DNA of 64,000 nt from Combretum micranthum (GCA_024138025.1 JAMXBD010000366.1:992001-1056000), one strand, 5' to 3'; counted from the stretch's first letter, positions 23,903 to 37,000 are shown. Made by a program: numbers and translations. Notes: a model not told the origin generated them from the sequence alone.

Positions 23903-25556
23903 TAGAAGCGAGACTAAAGAACTTAATTTATTAAAACTAGGTTAGAAATCGTACAACCAAAGTCTACACATTGATGGATTATGTGATGAGGCTTAAGAGG
24001 TTTATGAGACAATTTACTTTCATATTGAAAAACTTCTTCATATTCTCTCAAGATCCTTAACATTGTGATGCTAACCTTATGACTAATAGAGGGGAGGTAG
24101 GCGATATGTTTGTTCTATTGTTGAGAGATTATTGATGGTATACATACCTTAAACCAGCATTTAATGGGGATTTGTGGATGTTGGGACTTGACATATTTCT
24201 CATCTTGACAAATGGTAACTTTGTTTCTAACACAACTTGTGGTTGCCTTTGTATGATTCGTACCCTTATGTCAAACTATTTTCTATTGAGAAAAGATCCT
24301 TAACAATTGTTATGTACAATATATGTGGGCTGTTGGGGCTTTTGTTAAGTGTGAGACTTTGGTAAGCTAGTGGTTATGGTTGTAGTTGTCGTGATTGAGT
24401 GGTCGTTCTTATTGTTGGCCGAGTTATGATGATGTTTATTGGGTGAACATTGTATAATAGCCATGGTAGCCTATATCACTACACACTTTGTGTTTGATAG
24501 TAGTCCAATGGGCAGCTATGAGACTTGTTGTGGACTCGTTTGTTGTTGTGTCAGATATTTTGTTATGCTCTACCATGTTTGGTGTGAACTTTCAAGTTTT
24601 GGATTTCTTTTCTTTTAAATAGACAAGTTGTTGGTTGAGGTCAGTTATGTATCCAAGGAGTAGTTATTGCTTTTTAGCAATTCTTAGTGTGTCGAACCTC
24701 CTTTATAGATTTGATTTGGTTAGATCCATAAGTTAGATTGGTATGGATGCCCTATTTTTGTTGACTAATTGTTATTGAGCCATTATAATATCGAAGTTGC
24801 TCTCTAGTTAAAGAGTTTCATTACATGGAACATATCAATGGCTTTCTCAGTATGTGGTTGGTTTTTTATCCCTTCTCTTGTTGAAGTTCGAGGTTAAACT
24901 TGTTGAGTAGCCCATTGAGTTGATGGACAATGCACAATTAGATGCATTTGAAACCCATTTATGTCATTGGCTTGCTTACGCTTTATGGGGAGGCTAGATC
25001 TATTGTAGGTAAGGCATTGGCTGAGCTTTTTGTCTCTTAGATGTTGGGTGTGGTATGTTGTCTATTATTTTCTTGTGCTTTATGCTTTTACGGGGTTTGT
25101 TAGATCTGTTGTGGGTAAGACGTTAGCTAAGCTTTTTGTCTAAGTTGAGCCTTAGATGTTTGGTGTGGTAGGGCGCCTATCATTTTTCTTATGCTTTAGT
25201 GAACATGGTGGGGTAGACCGTTGATCTTATGCTACCAAGAAGTCTGTGATCAACATAGCTTAGTGCTGTATCTTAGCCATGTTGCTAGCTTTTGAGGTGT
25301 TGAGAAGTGAAGCCTATTTTTGTGGCATCACCAGTGATGGGTAGTTAATATGCTATACCCTTACCATGTTCTAATTGTGATGGTTATAAGCCGTCATGGC
25401 AATTGTTTGGTAGATGTTGGATCAAGCTGGTGGGGTGGTAGGGCTTTATACCTTATTGTATCTTCAATGGGACCTTTGAATGGCTTGGTTTGTTAGTCAT
25501 GATACCATTGTTGAGTTAGGTGGTAAGTTAGCTATAACACTATGATACCTTGCAAG
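23903..25556. other. Unassigned T/G-rich DNA with a partial internal duplication
   Basis: No gene was recognised. Bases about 24995-25070 and 25112-25190 are imperfect direct repeats (AGGTAAGGCATTGGCTGAGC against GGGTAAGACGTTAGCTAAGC, followed by CTTTTTGTCT and TTAGATGTT-GGTGTGGTA words). The texture suggests decayed retroelement sequence, but no protein motif could be read. Confidence 0.4.
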
Positions 25557-26340
25557 TAGAGCTATGTAAACGAGCTATGCAGGTCACAATTTTTAACCCA
25601 ACTCCTCCCATGTGGGTTGGTGGGTTATGCGGACTGTCTTGTGAACTTGCTAATAATTTTTTTATTGAAAATTTTATAAGAATTCAAATTCAAATTTAAC
25701 TTTTTAATAATTTAAATATATAATATATTTCTTTTTATCTCACAAATTATCTACATACTAATCCTAGATGATCATCGTGTATGGAAAAATTATAGACTTC
25801 TATTTTTGAATATTTTTATTTCAATATAAAAGGATTTATTTTAACTAATAGAAATTAGAATTCATTCCAATTTCTTTATTTGGCATGGCAAGAAAAAATA
25901 CATCATGAAAATTATCAATTGATATTATATTGCTTATTTTAAATAAAAACATCTAAATATCTAATAAATAAAAGAAAAAGCATTGATAAAAGGACTAAGG
26001 ATATAATAAATATAAAAGTTGAAAGTTTAAAACATCACCCTCATAAAAATTGTATGATCAACATTCAACAACTAAATAATAAAAAAGTGAAGTGAAGAGA
26101 AAATAAAGAGGGTAATATACTAGGTTTTTTTTAATAAGATTTATATTTCTTTTTTTTTATATATATTTTTAAGTGCGGATTCGCGGGCCAACTTGACCTG
26201 CAGTGGGTTGGCCTGCTTCAACCCATGGGCTATGCAGGGCAGGCCATTTTGGCCCACACATTAAACGGGCTAAATTTTTTAGCTCAACCAGCATTTTTTT
26301 CGGGTTGGCTTGCATAGCCCGCCTTGTATGTGTAGCTCTA
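25557..26340. mobile_element. Non-autonomous hAT element, 784 bp
   Basis: The ends are TAGAGCTATGTAAACGAGC and, reading inward from the right, TAGAGCTACACATACAAGG: an inverted repeat with the TAGAGCT start known from many plant hAT elements. It is flanked by a perfect 8-bp direct repeat CTTGCAAG at 25549-25556 and 26341-26348, which is also a palindrome. Subterminal regions are rich in GGGTTGG/CCAACC and GGGC motifs, as in other hAT elements. The interior is AT-rich and encodes no transposase. Confidence 0.9.
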
Positions 26341-26348
26341 CTTGCAAG

Positions 26349-26807
26349 AGATGCCTTAAGGATAGATGAACCCTGTTCTTATGTGGAGAGAGTTTTGATA
26401 AAAGGGGTAATTGAAGTGCTTAGTCTTGTCTTGTTATAGGCAGTCATGTACTTATTGCATACAAATTCCTTTTTGTGGAAGCTTGTTGTTGAAGCTTTGC
26501 TTGTTGTAGCTTGTTAAGGTTTCACATTGCTTTTGGGGCGATTGGAGGTGGTGTGTTGCTTTGCTTGGCTGATAGAATTGTTGATTATACAGATAGCCTT
26601 GATTAGTGAACAAGGGGAGGTATCGGCGCCTAGTAGAGTTGCTTTTGTGAGAGAAAGAGCAGAAGTCACTTTTCCCTCTCTTCTTTTCCATGTCTTGGAT
26701 GTTTTGTCATCCTGTAGACTTATACATTTATAAAGATACCTTTTGGACACCTGGCAAAATATGTCCTTAGAAGGTTTTGAAAAAAAAAAAACGATTGTGT
26801 TAGTTTT
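26349..26807. other. Unassigned spacer between hAT element and TRIM
   Basis: Open frames occur on both strands (for example 26527-26733 plus and 26514-26996 minus) but show no recognisable family motif, and the longest runs into the adjacent LTR. No gene is called. Confidence 0.4.
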
Positions 26808-27258
26808 TGTTAGAAGACGAACAATGGTAAAAAACGAAAAAATGATAAAGCACATACAAAATTTATGTGGAAAACCCAAATAGGAAAAACCAGGGGCAGA
26901 TGAGAGAGAATTCACTATATGTCGATAATGGAGTACAAAAGAGAGAGAGTAACAAAATACAAATAAAAACTCTCTCATTTTCTCACTTTCATACAAACCC
27001 TAACAAAACACATATTTATATGTGTATACAACCAGCCGACAATAAATGAAGCCAACAAAAAATGCAAAAAATTATGTCTCTTAAATGTATAATGAATAAA
27101 TAATAAATATATAGTCAATATTATTTCATTATACAAATGCCAAAATTATGACTCTTAAATGTATAATGAATAAATAATAAATGTATAATCAAATATTCAT
27201 TCATTATATATTTGACTACGAAAAAATACCTACTGAAAACGGATCACAAATTCCAACA
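26808..27258 (-). repeat. TRIM 3' LTR
   Basis: Plus-strand start TGTTAGAAGACGAAC and end TTCCAACA. It contains two internal ~75-bp subrepeats (TCTTAAATGTATAATGAATA at each start) also found in the partner LTR. It carries a TATTTATATG motif near 27014. Confidence 0.9.
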
Positions 27259-27454
27259 ATCTCTGCCTTGACACGGATTCAGGAGCTTCGACATAAAAAT
27301 AAAATATTCTTTGTTTCTTCCACAAAACCCATAAAAGGGCTCAATTGACACAGAACATTCTCTACATCTTCCAAAAACATCTGATGCTGTGATCCAAGAA
27401 CAGAATATCAAACTTAACAGTTGCCATTGTAGCAAAAACAAAACCGAAACCTTT

Positions 27455-27466
27455 GCTCTGATACCA
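27455..27466 (-). promoter_or_regulatory. TRIM primer-binding site (tRNA-iMet)
   Basis: Minus-strand TGGTATCAGAGC, complementary to the 3' end of plant initiator tRNA-Met, two bases from the LTR end. Confidence 0.9.
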
Positions 27467-27468
27467 TT

Positions 27469-27906
27469 TATTAGAAGATGAACAATGGTAAAAAATGAAA
27501 AAAAATGATAAAGCACACACAAGATTTATACGAAAAACCCAAATAGGGAAAAACCACAGGCAAAGAAGAGAGAATTCACTATATGTCGATAATAGAGTAC
27601 AAAAGAGAGAGAGTAACAACATACAAATCAAAACTCTCTCATTTTCTTACTCTCATACAAACCCTAACAAAACACATATTTATATGTGTATACAGCCAGC
27701 CGACAATAAATGTAAAAAAGCATGTCTCTTAAATGTATAATGAATGAATAATAGATATATAGTCAAATATTCATTCATTATACAAATACCAAAATTATGA
27801 CTTTTAAATGTATAATGAATGAATAATAAATGTATAATCAAATATTCATTCATTATACATTTGACTACGAAGAAAGGCTACTGAAAACGGGTCACAAACT
27901 CTAACA
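27469..27906 (-). repeat. TRIM 5' LTR
   Basis: Partner of 26808-27258. Its inner end reads TATTAGAAG rather than TGTTAGAAG, a change in the terminal dinucleotide. Numerous scattered differences and small indels from the partner suggest the element is not very recent. Confidence 0.9.
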
Positions 27907-27911
27907 ATTTT

Positions 27912-28669
27912 CTTACTAGATTTTATGGAAATGAAATAGATTAGTTTGTTAGCAGTTAGAAGATTAGACATGTTTTTTAGTATTTTCGTTCATCATGAAG
28001 CCGTTAATGATATTTGATAGTGATTTTAGTGCATTTGTGCATGTAGGTATTATTGCATACATATTATGTTTGGGATGATCTGCATGCCTAGCATGGTTGT
28101 GGGGGTAGTATGTGTCTTGGAAGTGCTTATGCGAACTTTATGGTTTGTGGGGCTCATTTTTGCCACACAAAAGCAATTTGAGAGGTGTTTGAGTGTATTA
28201 GGAGCAATGGTTGCCTGTACCTTATTGGTCACAAGTAAATGTATGCCTTATGTATGTCTATAGCAAAGTGGTTGAGTTATGCTAAGTTATTGGTCTTAAG
28301 AACTCGTATAAAGGTGTTAATTTTTTTTGTCTAGAGCGGTGGCCTTTTGTGCTGTTCATCTAGATATAGTTGTGATTGTGAGAAATCATGTTATCGATGA
28401 TATGCACCAAAATGTTGATGAATATTTATTGTCTATTAGACATGGGTTGGCTTAATGGAATTTCCTTTTTGTATGGGTGTTTTGAGTAGCCTACATAAGT
28501 AAGAAATGTGGGTTAAGTGGCGTTGGAAGGGATGGCCTTGGTATTGGTAATTGGCGCTTAAGTTAGGACAGAAAACTAAGCCAATAAGTAATATAGCACC
28601 AGTTATTTAAGAGTAAGAAAAAACAAAATCATCCTTAATACTCAGACCAAAGAAGAGTCTTGGTTGAAG

Positions 28670-28670
<1 letters not shown>
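27912..28670. other. Unassigned DNA
   Basis: No gene was recognised. Short frames at 28050-28263 overlap on opposite strands and show no family features. Confidence 0.4.
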
Positions 28671-28716
<46 letters not shown>

Positions 28717-28828
28717 AGAGAAGAGAGAGGAAAACACCTCTAAGAAGTCTCTTGGACTTTTATGCTGTGGGTTGCATCTTGGGATCGAAGTGAGTATAGA
28801 CTAGGGCTGTGAGACCTGCTTGAGAGAG

Positions 28829-28863
<35 letters not shown>

Positions 28864-28955
28864 GAAACATCTCTATGAAGTCTCTTGGACTTCTATGTTG
28901 TAGGCTGCATTTTGGGATCGAAGTGAGGACAGAATAGGGCTGTGAGGCTTGTAAA
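28671..28955. repeat. GA microsatellites inside a ~131-bp tandem duplication
   Basis: Runs of (GA)n at about 28673-28711 and 28823-28861 are each followed by the same ~90-bp block (AAGTCTCTTGGACTT, then TTTTGGGATCGAAGTGAG or a near copy). The pattern is a tandem duplication of microsatellite plus flank. Confidence 0.85.
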
Positions 28956-29288
28956 AAAAAAAAAAAAACATCAACAATGATAAAAAAATAAAAGAAAGAA
29001 AAACCTAACATATGAATTTTGATTCCTTTTTCTTAGACCTATAATATAACTAAAATGGTTTAATATTAATTTTAATCACCAATAATGACATTTAAAACTT
29101 GTTTCGATGAATTTTATATAAATAAATTTAAGCAAGTATATTGATATATAGAGTAATATAGTGTTTTCGTGACCTATATAGCTCTATTGTTATCAAAGTA
29201 ACTAAAAATTGAATAAAATGAAATTATGCTAAAACTAATTAAAACTAATAAAATAAGAAAATAATATTGTCGGGAGAACTTTTCTTAA

Positions 29289-29623
29289 TGGGTATATAAA
29301 ACTGGAAGGTCCTAATGTTTAGGGTAAGTTCATTTAATGTTTTAAAATTTCGAGTGGTTCAAAAGAGGTCCCAATGTTTAGAGAAGTGGGTCAATTGACA
29401 TCTCTATTGACACATGTTACAACATGGCGGGTCTTTTAAGCTTTAATTAAATATTTTTTCTATTGACACGTGTCAATAGAGACCTCAATTGAACTACTTT
29501 TCCAAACGTTAGGATCTCTTTTGAATTAATCAAAATATTGGGATCTCTTTTGAATCAATCAAAATGTTAGGATTTCAAATGAACTTACCCTCAAACATTG
29601 AAACCTTTTGGCATAATTTACCA
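29289..29623. mobile_element. Mutator-like miniature element, 335 bp
   Basis: Long inverted repeats: GGTCCTAATGTTTAGGGTAA then GTTCATTT on the left, and GGTTTCAATGTTTGAGGGTA then AGTTCATTT reading in from the right. Flanked by a perfect 9-bp direct repeat TTTTCTTAA at 29280-29288 and 29624-29632, the size typical of Mutator-like elements. A related element lies at about 49538-49784. No coding capacity. Confidence 0.88.
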
Positions 29624-29632
29624 TTTTCTTAA

Positions 29633-30974
29633 TTCAATCAAATGAAATGTGGGAAAACCAAATTTGCCATAATTTACTATTTATAAATTTGCTATAATTT
29701 ACTATTTATATTGTTAACTAATTTATAATTATGTTTAGCTAATTGACTATTTTTACGAATTGACTAAACTTTTAATGCTCTTTCTAAGTTCTAAAGTCTT
29801 TTTTTTTCTACCTTAATTTTCTATATTCCACTAATCAAATTAACATGCAATTATTTAATTTTGGAATCATAATTGACTAGTATCCTAAATGAATCTCTCC
29901 TTAATTTCTTTAGTTAGAAATTAGTAAAGATAACACATTAAATCACATAAGTAAATTCAATTTAATTAATAATAGTTATAACTATCTAACTCGAATAAAT
30001 TAATTAAGTGCGATTAGATTGTAAAATCATAGTATTGTGATTCATAAAAAGAATAATCCAATTATCTAAAAATATTAAAAAAGTAATAGCAATTTAGTGA
30101 TTAGGTTTTATTAGATTCCCACATAAATAATTTATGAGATAATTAAATTAAGAAAAACCAATACATGTATAAATAAAATATACAATAATCCATTATAATG
30201 AATTTAGATAATAAAACTTGTCTAAACTAATGAATAACAAATTTTTATGAAATAATCAAATCTAGATAGAAAAACCATTAGAGAATCAAAGTTTACAATA
30301 TTAAAAAAAGTAATAGCAATTTAACTGTGGGCACGTCCATTTAATGGATGTGATGGACTTAGATCCTTGGATTTGTCACATTGGAATTTTCTCGATGTTG
30401 AAGAAATTCTTTTGATCCCTTTTCATGTAATTCTTGCCTTGAAGATATTTTGTGTATACTTTTTAAATTCTTATATTTTTTTCCTTTAAAAATATAAAAA
30501 TACATATATTAATTAATAAAAAATTAAATAAAAGATATGAATTTACTTTCATTAGTTTTATTAGCAATTTGGGGCTATAATTTTATACATGATTTCTTTG
30601 ATAGCTGAAACATCCAAAATCCTTATCTATATAAGTTAGAAATGACTTAATTGGATAATATAATAGGTAGTTAATTTTGAACTTAGTGTAGATAGTTTAA
30701 ATGAATAAAACAAGTAAATAATAGAATATAATTAGACAACTGGTATAATAAAATTAGTAAATAGATTAAGTTGAAATTTGAGATTTCAAATATTCTTTTA
30801 AATCATCCATTTGCCTCAATGACCTTTCTTTATGAATCAAACTATTTAATTATTTCCAGTTATTCATTTAGACTCCTTTTTCTTCTATTTATATTCTCTA
30901 AATCTTAAACAAACAAATTAAATTATTTAGTAAATTCCTACACTGTTAAACTTTGACTTAACTTCCATTTATTT
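29633..30974. other. AT-rich DNA without recognised features
   Basis: No open frame, element border or RNA gene was recognised. Confidence 0.45.
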
Positions 30975-33900
30975 AATCTCAATAAGTTTTAAATTCATTT
31001 GTTTGTTTAAAAATATTAGATCTTAAGCTCAAGCTTAAATCAAATACCAATTTGATATAAACTAAACTCCTAAACTAAATCCCTATTTCAAGTTGTTAAT
31101 TCCTAATATGTAGATTCTCAAATTATTTCTTAATTATCTTCGATACTCAAAATAATTATACGAAAAGATTAAACCTAAAACCCTTACCTATAATTATCTT
31201 TTATCTTTTTCTTCCCTTTTTCCTTTTCATTTGTTGCTTTCCTTTTTCCTTTCCTTTCCTTTCCTCTTTTCTTTACTTTCTTTCTACCCTTTCTCTTCTT
31301 ATTCTTCTTCCTTTTCTCTCTCTTTCTTAAAATTAATCTCCTCAAATCTCAATTTCAAGGGGATCAAAAGAGAAACTAAAGTTAGAAAACAAAATATAAG
31401 ATGGAAATCAAGCATGAAGTAGCTTGATCAACTAAGGAGATGTAGTGGTAGAGAAGATCAATTTGCATGTGTTAGCTAAAAAGATAAGTATAATTGTTTT
31501 TCCTTCTTTTGATTGTTGTTTTAAAACATGTATTTGATGAACTAAAGCTAGAAATAAGTAAGGTTTGTGATAAGATTGGTATATACATGAATAGGCTAGG
31601 TGTTGATGACATGATTGGATGATATGTGAATAGAAATATGTTTAGGAATGTTGTCGAAATTTGATATGGATTGGTGTGCTAACTATATAATGTTGAGTAT
31701 GAAGTACATTGTGTTTAAGGAGTTAGATTTTGAAGATAAGAAATGGGGGAATTCGTAATAGTTGATAGGGAGTCAATCACAGGCGTGACATGGCTCTTAG
31801 TAGCCTCAAGTTGAAAATTTTTAGGCAGTCACCGGCATGATCAAGGGCATGATGAAATCGTACCCTCAATCACGGGCTTGATGGTGCTTGTGGTTGAGAC
31901 TGGGCAAAATTTTAAAAGTAAGTAAGGACATGATCTCCACTAATGTTTTTCCTACTTTCAATCACAGGCATGATCAAGGCCATAATCTAAGCTGTAGTTG
32001 ATATCACGGCCTAGATTACGACCATGATGAGGGGTATGATTGTGCCCGTGATGTTGATCACAACTGTTGTCACGAGCATGATAGATCCCCTAATGCTGTT
32101 TTTTTTTTAAATGAAATGAAATAGAAAAGTGATGGTTAATATGATATGTTAGTTAATTTATACAATTTAAGAATGAGTTAAGAGAATTCATATATTAATG
32201 ACCAATTAGTTTAAACATAGGATTTAAGTATAAAATGAACCTAGTTAATCAACCTAAGTTCATTTTTGGTTTAATGAATCTAAATGAACTAAGTGTATGT
32301 TTAGTCTAAGTGGACTTTGAATTATAAAAAGTATGTTAATAGACTTAGTAACTAAATTAACTTAACATGAGTTTTAAGTATAAAATGAATTTAGTTAACA
32401 AACCTAAATCAAGATGGCTTAATAAACCTTAATGAGCTAAAATGAATAAGGTTGATTAAGCCTAATAAACTTGATTTAGTAATTGAATTAAATGATTAAT
32501 TCTAATTAACTTGACTAAATTAAGTTAATATATGCTTAATAACTTGTAATAGACTTATATGTAATATGCTAGGCTAAACCATGCTTAATATGGAGAATAT
32601 GTTATTTCAAATATGTGTATGTTGGAGAAAACAAGTATTTTCTTACAAGTTAATAATAAAATTAAAAGCTTAAAAGTAAATAATAAATGATAATGTTTTT
32701 ATAGTATAAACAAAGGAAAATAAATAATTTGACAGATAATGGAGAATTGTTCATATCTTAGTAGGGTGATTTTCATAGCTATGGCAGGATACCTACTTAG
32801 TGTATGATCAAATAGGTTTTTAAAATAAATTTGAAGTAAGTGGATAATTAATCTAAATGCTTATATAAGTTTATATTCATGAATGGATGGATGGATAGTT
32901 GAACTATTCTCTACTTTTGCATTGGATTCCAGACTCTATGAAAGGTACGCACTAACATGCTTATTGGTTGTTTAGGATAGACATACATCCTAAATGAACT
33001 AAAACTTAAAGACGACCTAATAATTGAGTGTTGTTCATGCTTAAGTCATTGAATCTAGTCTGGGAAGCAAGAACATTGTCTAGAGCTGAGCATAGTAGTT
33101 AGTCGCTTAGGCCACCTCCTACCATGATGCAATGGTAATTCATAAATGGCTCAGTAGGTAGCTGATGGGGCAAATGGTATCGGTGTATTGCTTAAGCTTG
33201 GAAGGAAGTAACATAGTTTAGTTTACGTTTATGGGACCAGTTGAACATAACATGGACCGGTTGAACAAAACAATGTTATGGACTGAAATAAGTAAAGCTG
33301 TGTAATAGCTATGAACCCTAGATGAAGCTATTTTATTTTTTGGTTAAGTATAGGATATATAAGTATCCGAGCTACTTATATCAACCTCTTAAGCAACTGC
33401 TATTACTCAAGACTTCTAGATTCCTAGAGGCATGATTTGGAGTATGATTGCTCAGTATTGCTTGTTTCACTTTAATTTATAGATATAAATCGTTGATTGA
33501 TGCATTGCATTAGAATAAACATGCGTGTCATCTTGTGTGTGCTTGTGTTGCTGTGTACTAAGCTTCGACTCATTGTTGTTTTCTTTTTAGTGATAGTATG
33601 GATGACGATGATGATTGTTTCAGAATTGGGACGACTTTGGAAGAATTTGTGGATGGTGAAATAGGTTAGGATTGAAGTATGTATTTTGTTCTGTTTTTGT
33701 TTTATTCAAGAACTGGATTTATTTTTTCAAGCTTGTAAATTTCTTTTCAAGGAGTAGATTATGGAGCCCATGTTTTATGATAAGCCTTTAAAGTTTTGTT
33801 TATCATCATAAAAGGTATATGACATACCTGATGGTATAGTTTTGTTCTTGAAAGCTAATCTACTCATGAGAGTAGATAATGAAAATGTTTTTGGAAAGGT

Positions 33901-34077
33901 TTATTTATCGTTACGAATCCATTTAATATTGTAATTTAATTACATGATTTTAGAATTTAAAAATTGGCTAGCAAATGTTTGACATAAACAGATCTTTTAG
34001 AGTTAGCTTGTGTGTATAACGCTTATATGTTATACGTGGCGACTAGATACGCCTTGATCTTAATTTGGGGCATGACA
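30975..34077 (-). mobile_element. Gypsy-family LTR, copy 1
   Basis: On the minus strand it starts TGTCATGCCCCAAATTAAG at 34077. It is related over most of its length to 39178-45505 (minus), and in segments to plus-strand copies beginning at 56944 and 58497. Shared landmarks in LTR orientation are an AAGCGTTAT-ACACA block near the start, a GTCGAAGCTTAGTAC / TATTCTAATGCAATGCA block, and CATTTGCCCCATCAGCTACC. It also holds a pyrimidine-rich tract (31198-31325 on plus) and an irregular CATGATC-rich array. The lower border is where similarity to copy 2 begins, and may not be the true LTR end. Confidence 0.7.
31750..32092. repeat. Irregular CACGGGCATGATC-like array
   Basis: Repeated CACRGGC-CATGATC-AAGG-like words with variable spacing occur inside LTR copy 1. 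Comparable but more diverged arrays are at 40550-40950 (LTR copy 2) and 19000-19430. Probably a fast-changing U3-type segment of the LTR. Confidence 0.55.
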
Positions 34078-37000
34078 ATATCACTTGTTGAAATATACTT
34101 TGAATTTTGCACATATAAATATTTCATGATTCTATGCATACAAGTAGGCATTATGAACAAAATTAAAATGAGTTTAGAAAGGTAACTATATGGAGTTTTA
34201 TTCTTCCCGTCTAAAGTAATGCCTCTTGATCTTTTCAACTATGGAATGTAAAAAATGTAAAAAAAGCAACAGAAAAAAAGAAAAAAAAAGCTAGTGCTTA
34301 GATTGGATGTCAATCCTACTCATAAATTTACCATGTTGTTAACCTATCATAAAATAATATATATAACATTAAGCTATACTAGGAGCTTAAAACATTATGT
34401 TTGAGAGCCTAACTCATCAATGACCAAACAATCACTTTTATTCAACTAGATGAATTCCTTAACTGGATAACACCATATAATTAATTGATACGTTGACCCA
34501 TAAAGTTACAAAATATATCATCCACCATGACTTATATATAAAGTAAAACCCAAATGACTTTGAGAGAATAATTGATTTGTATGAAATCTGAAATGTGTTT
34601 GATCTAATTATGAAATGAACACATGCATAATAATTTGAATCTAGGATTCATGCTCTTAATGCAAAAATTTTCTGTTTTTTTTTTAAGGTTTTGACATAGA
34701 ATATTTAGGGTAATGAAGGTTCAATTTAAATATTTATAATTATGGGAAAAATCTATTTATAACAAATAAATATAAATCATGTAACTTTTGAAGGAAGGGA
34801 ATTCTTGTGAATCTAACAAAAAACATGAATAATTAATCTTAATATGTATATTAGATGCATATCTAGATCCTTTAGATGATCGTCTAGTTAATACCCCATC
34901 TAATTATATTATTTATCTTCTTTTGTGTTGATTATTGATATAATTAGTTTCCATAAGCTTTACTTTACTTAATTTTGTTTTATATATTATAATCAATTGC
35001 TTAGTTAAAAGCGGAGTTAATATGATAGGCATTTAGTATCCACTCTCTTTGGAAATCATAGTTGGCTAGTTTTTTAAATTCTGGGGCTACAACTTATGCT
35101 GGAATAAATCACACTTTTAAAATTTTTATATATCATGTTTTTAGCATTGCTGTAATGGATTATAATTTACTAATATTAGTTATTGATAGTATTTTTAGAT
35201 CCTTCATTAATTTCTTTTAGAGTCAAGTTCATGGGGAGTTTTTTTGGCAATCTTTTTGAAAAAGATTGAAAAAGAACTATAGTAGATGGTGTGACTTACT
35301 TTAGTGTTGTTGCTCATGTATCCTCTCTCTTTTGTCTCATTTGCATTTGTTTCCAATCTTATGTGTAGACACTATACCTAAAAGTCTTAAAAACCTCGTT
35401 TTTCAATTATAGTGGATGTATACATTTAATCCATTTGGTGCTTATTCCACACAACTACTAACTAATTTTACCAGTACTTTGACATATGGTCTTTTCCTTT
35501 CAAATTCTTTTATAAAGTATGCATTATAGATATTTACCTTCAACGAGCCAATCATTATTAAATTTGCATATAATGTTCTAATTTCTGTTTTTCCACCATT
35601 TACACTTGTCGAGGCATTTCTTACCCCCTTTTTTAAAAATATTATTCATATTCTAACTATTGAAGAGGGAATTGAACTTGATCTATACTGTTGGGAGTCT
35701 AACATTCTTATTTATCACTTATGCTTAATTTCTTTTCTATTGTCATGATGGGGATACATTACCTAAATCATAACTAAAAACGCAATAAATCAATATTTAG
35801 AGGCATTAAACACAAATTTAACCCCCCTCAATTGTTAACTTTAAATGAAATAGCCATCAACTTAATTAATAAGTAATTACTGTGTGCTGTCGACGAAATT
35901 TAAAAGATGTAACTAGTCGAAAAAGCAGTCAGTACATGTGATGTACATTTTCAAGTTTTCAAAAGTTCAAAGCAAAAAAAAGTTTGGGCAAATAATAAAT
36001 GCAGCCTCGACCTATATTTGACTAAGTGGCCTAAAATTTTAAAGTATTGGCTTATAAAGATTGGACAAACAATAAATACACCTTTGATCAACATTCATTA
36101 GGTGGCCTAAACTTTTAAAATATTAACTTTAACTGCCTAAACTATTCAAACAGTGCTAATTATAATACCCTTAGCTACCTTTAGTACTCTTACCTAGATT
36201 GAAGGTTATTTTAATGTTTTTAAATAGTATGGACAGGAAATAAATGTTTGGATCTATCTACGGACCAATAATTTTAGAAGTTATACATACATATATATAT
36301 ATATATATATATGAGATTTTCCCTAAAATTTTATCATGGTAACGATAAATAACTTTCTAAATTTTGACCTTTATTTGGATATGCTCCTAAACTTTTAGGT
36401 TTTCAAATAATTCTTGAACTTTGATAAATTGACTAAATAAAGAATATTCACCTTTTTAAATAAAAAAAATTACAATATGTTGGTCAAAACTTAAGAGGCG
36501 TTAAAATATGCTTAGATAAATTTGAACGTGCGTTTTTACATCAATGTTAAAAGTTAAGGGATATTTGCAATTTATGATGAGAATTGTTTGTTGATTTATC
36601 AAAATTTAGAATTTTTTTATGAGATTTTAAATTTAGAAAGTTTAGAGATAATATCTACATTAGAATCAACGTTAAGGAGTTTAACTAAATTGTGAAGGAA
36701 GCTCATAAAAAGCCCATAATACATAGTTACACATTGTGGAAAAGGTTTAGAAATGGAAGAGTCCCTTCAACATGCTAGGTATGAAATGAAGATCAACTTG
36801 ATTTTATTTATGTCCATGGTAATCATGTAATGTCGTGATGTTCACATGCCAAATTTTGCATACCATATGCTTTTACATGCTTGACACATTCATGCTCACA
36901 CACCATGCTTTACATGCTTTTTATTCTCATGTGTTGTGCCATTGGTGGCCCATTTATTCATGTGCCATGTGGCTCATGCCACATGCCTTTAATTGAGTCT

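Larger units (their letters stand above)
26808..27906 (-). mobile_element. TRIM (terminal-repeat retrotransposon in miniature), minus orientation
   Basis: Two direct repeats of about 440-450 bp (26808-27258 and 27469-27906) enclose only about 210 bp. On the minus strand the repeats start TGTTAGAGTTTGTGACC and TGTTGGAATTTGTGATC. Next to the repeat at 27469, the minus strand carries TGGTATCAGAGC (27455-27466), the primer-binding site complementary to plant initiator methionine tRNA. Beside the other repeat is a short purine-rich tract (GGCAGAGA). The flanking 5-mers are GTTTT and ATTTT, a 4/5 match. There is no gag or pol. This combination defines a TRIM. Confidence 0.92.

Noticed and set aside
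36330..36660. Another foldback element (AACTTTCTAAATTT on both strands)
   Set aside because: The inverted similarity is short and AT-rich, and no target duplication was seen.
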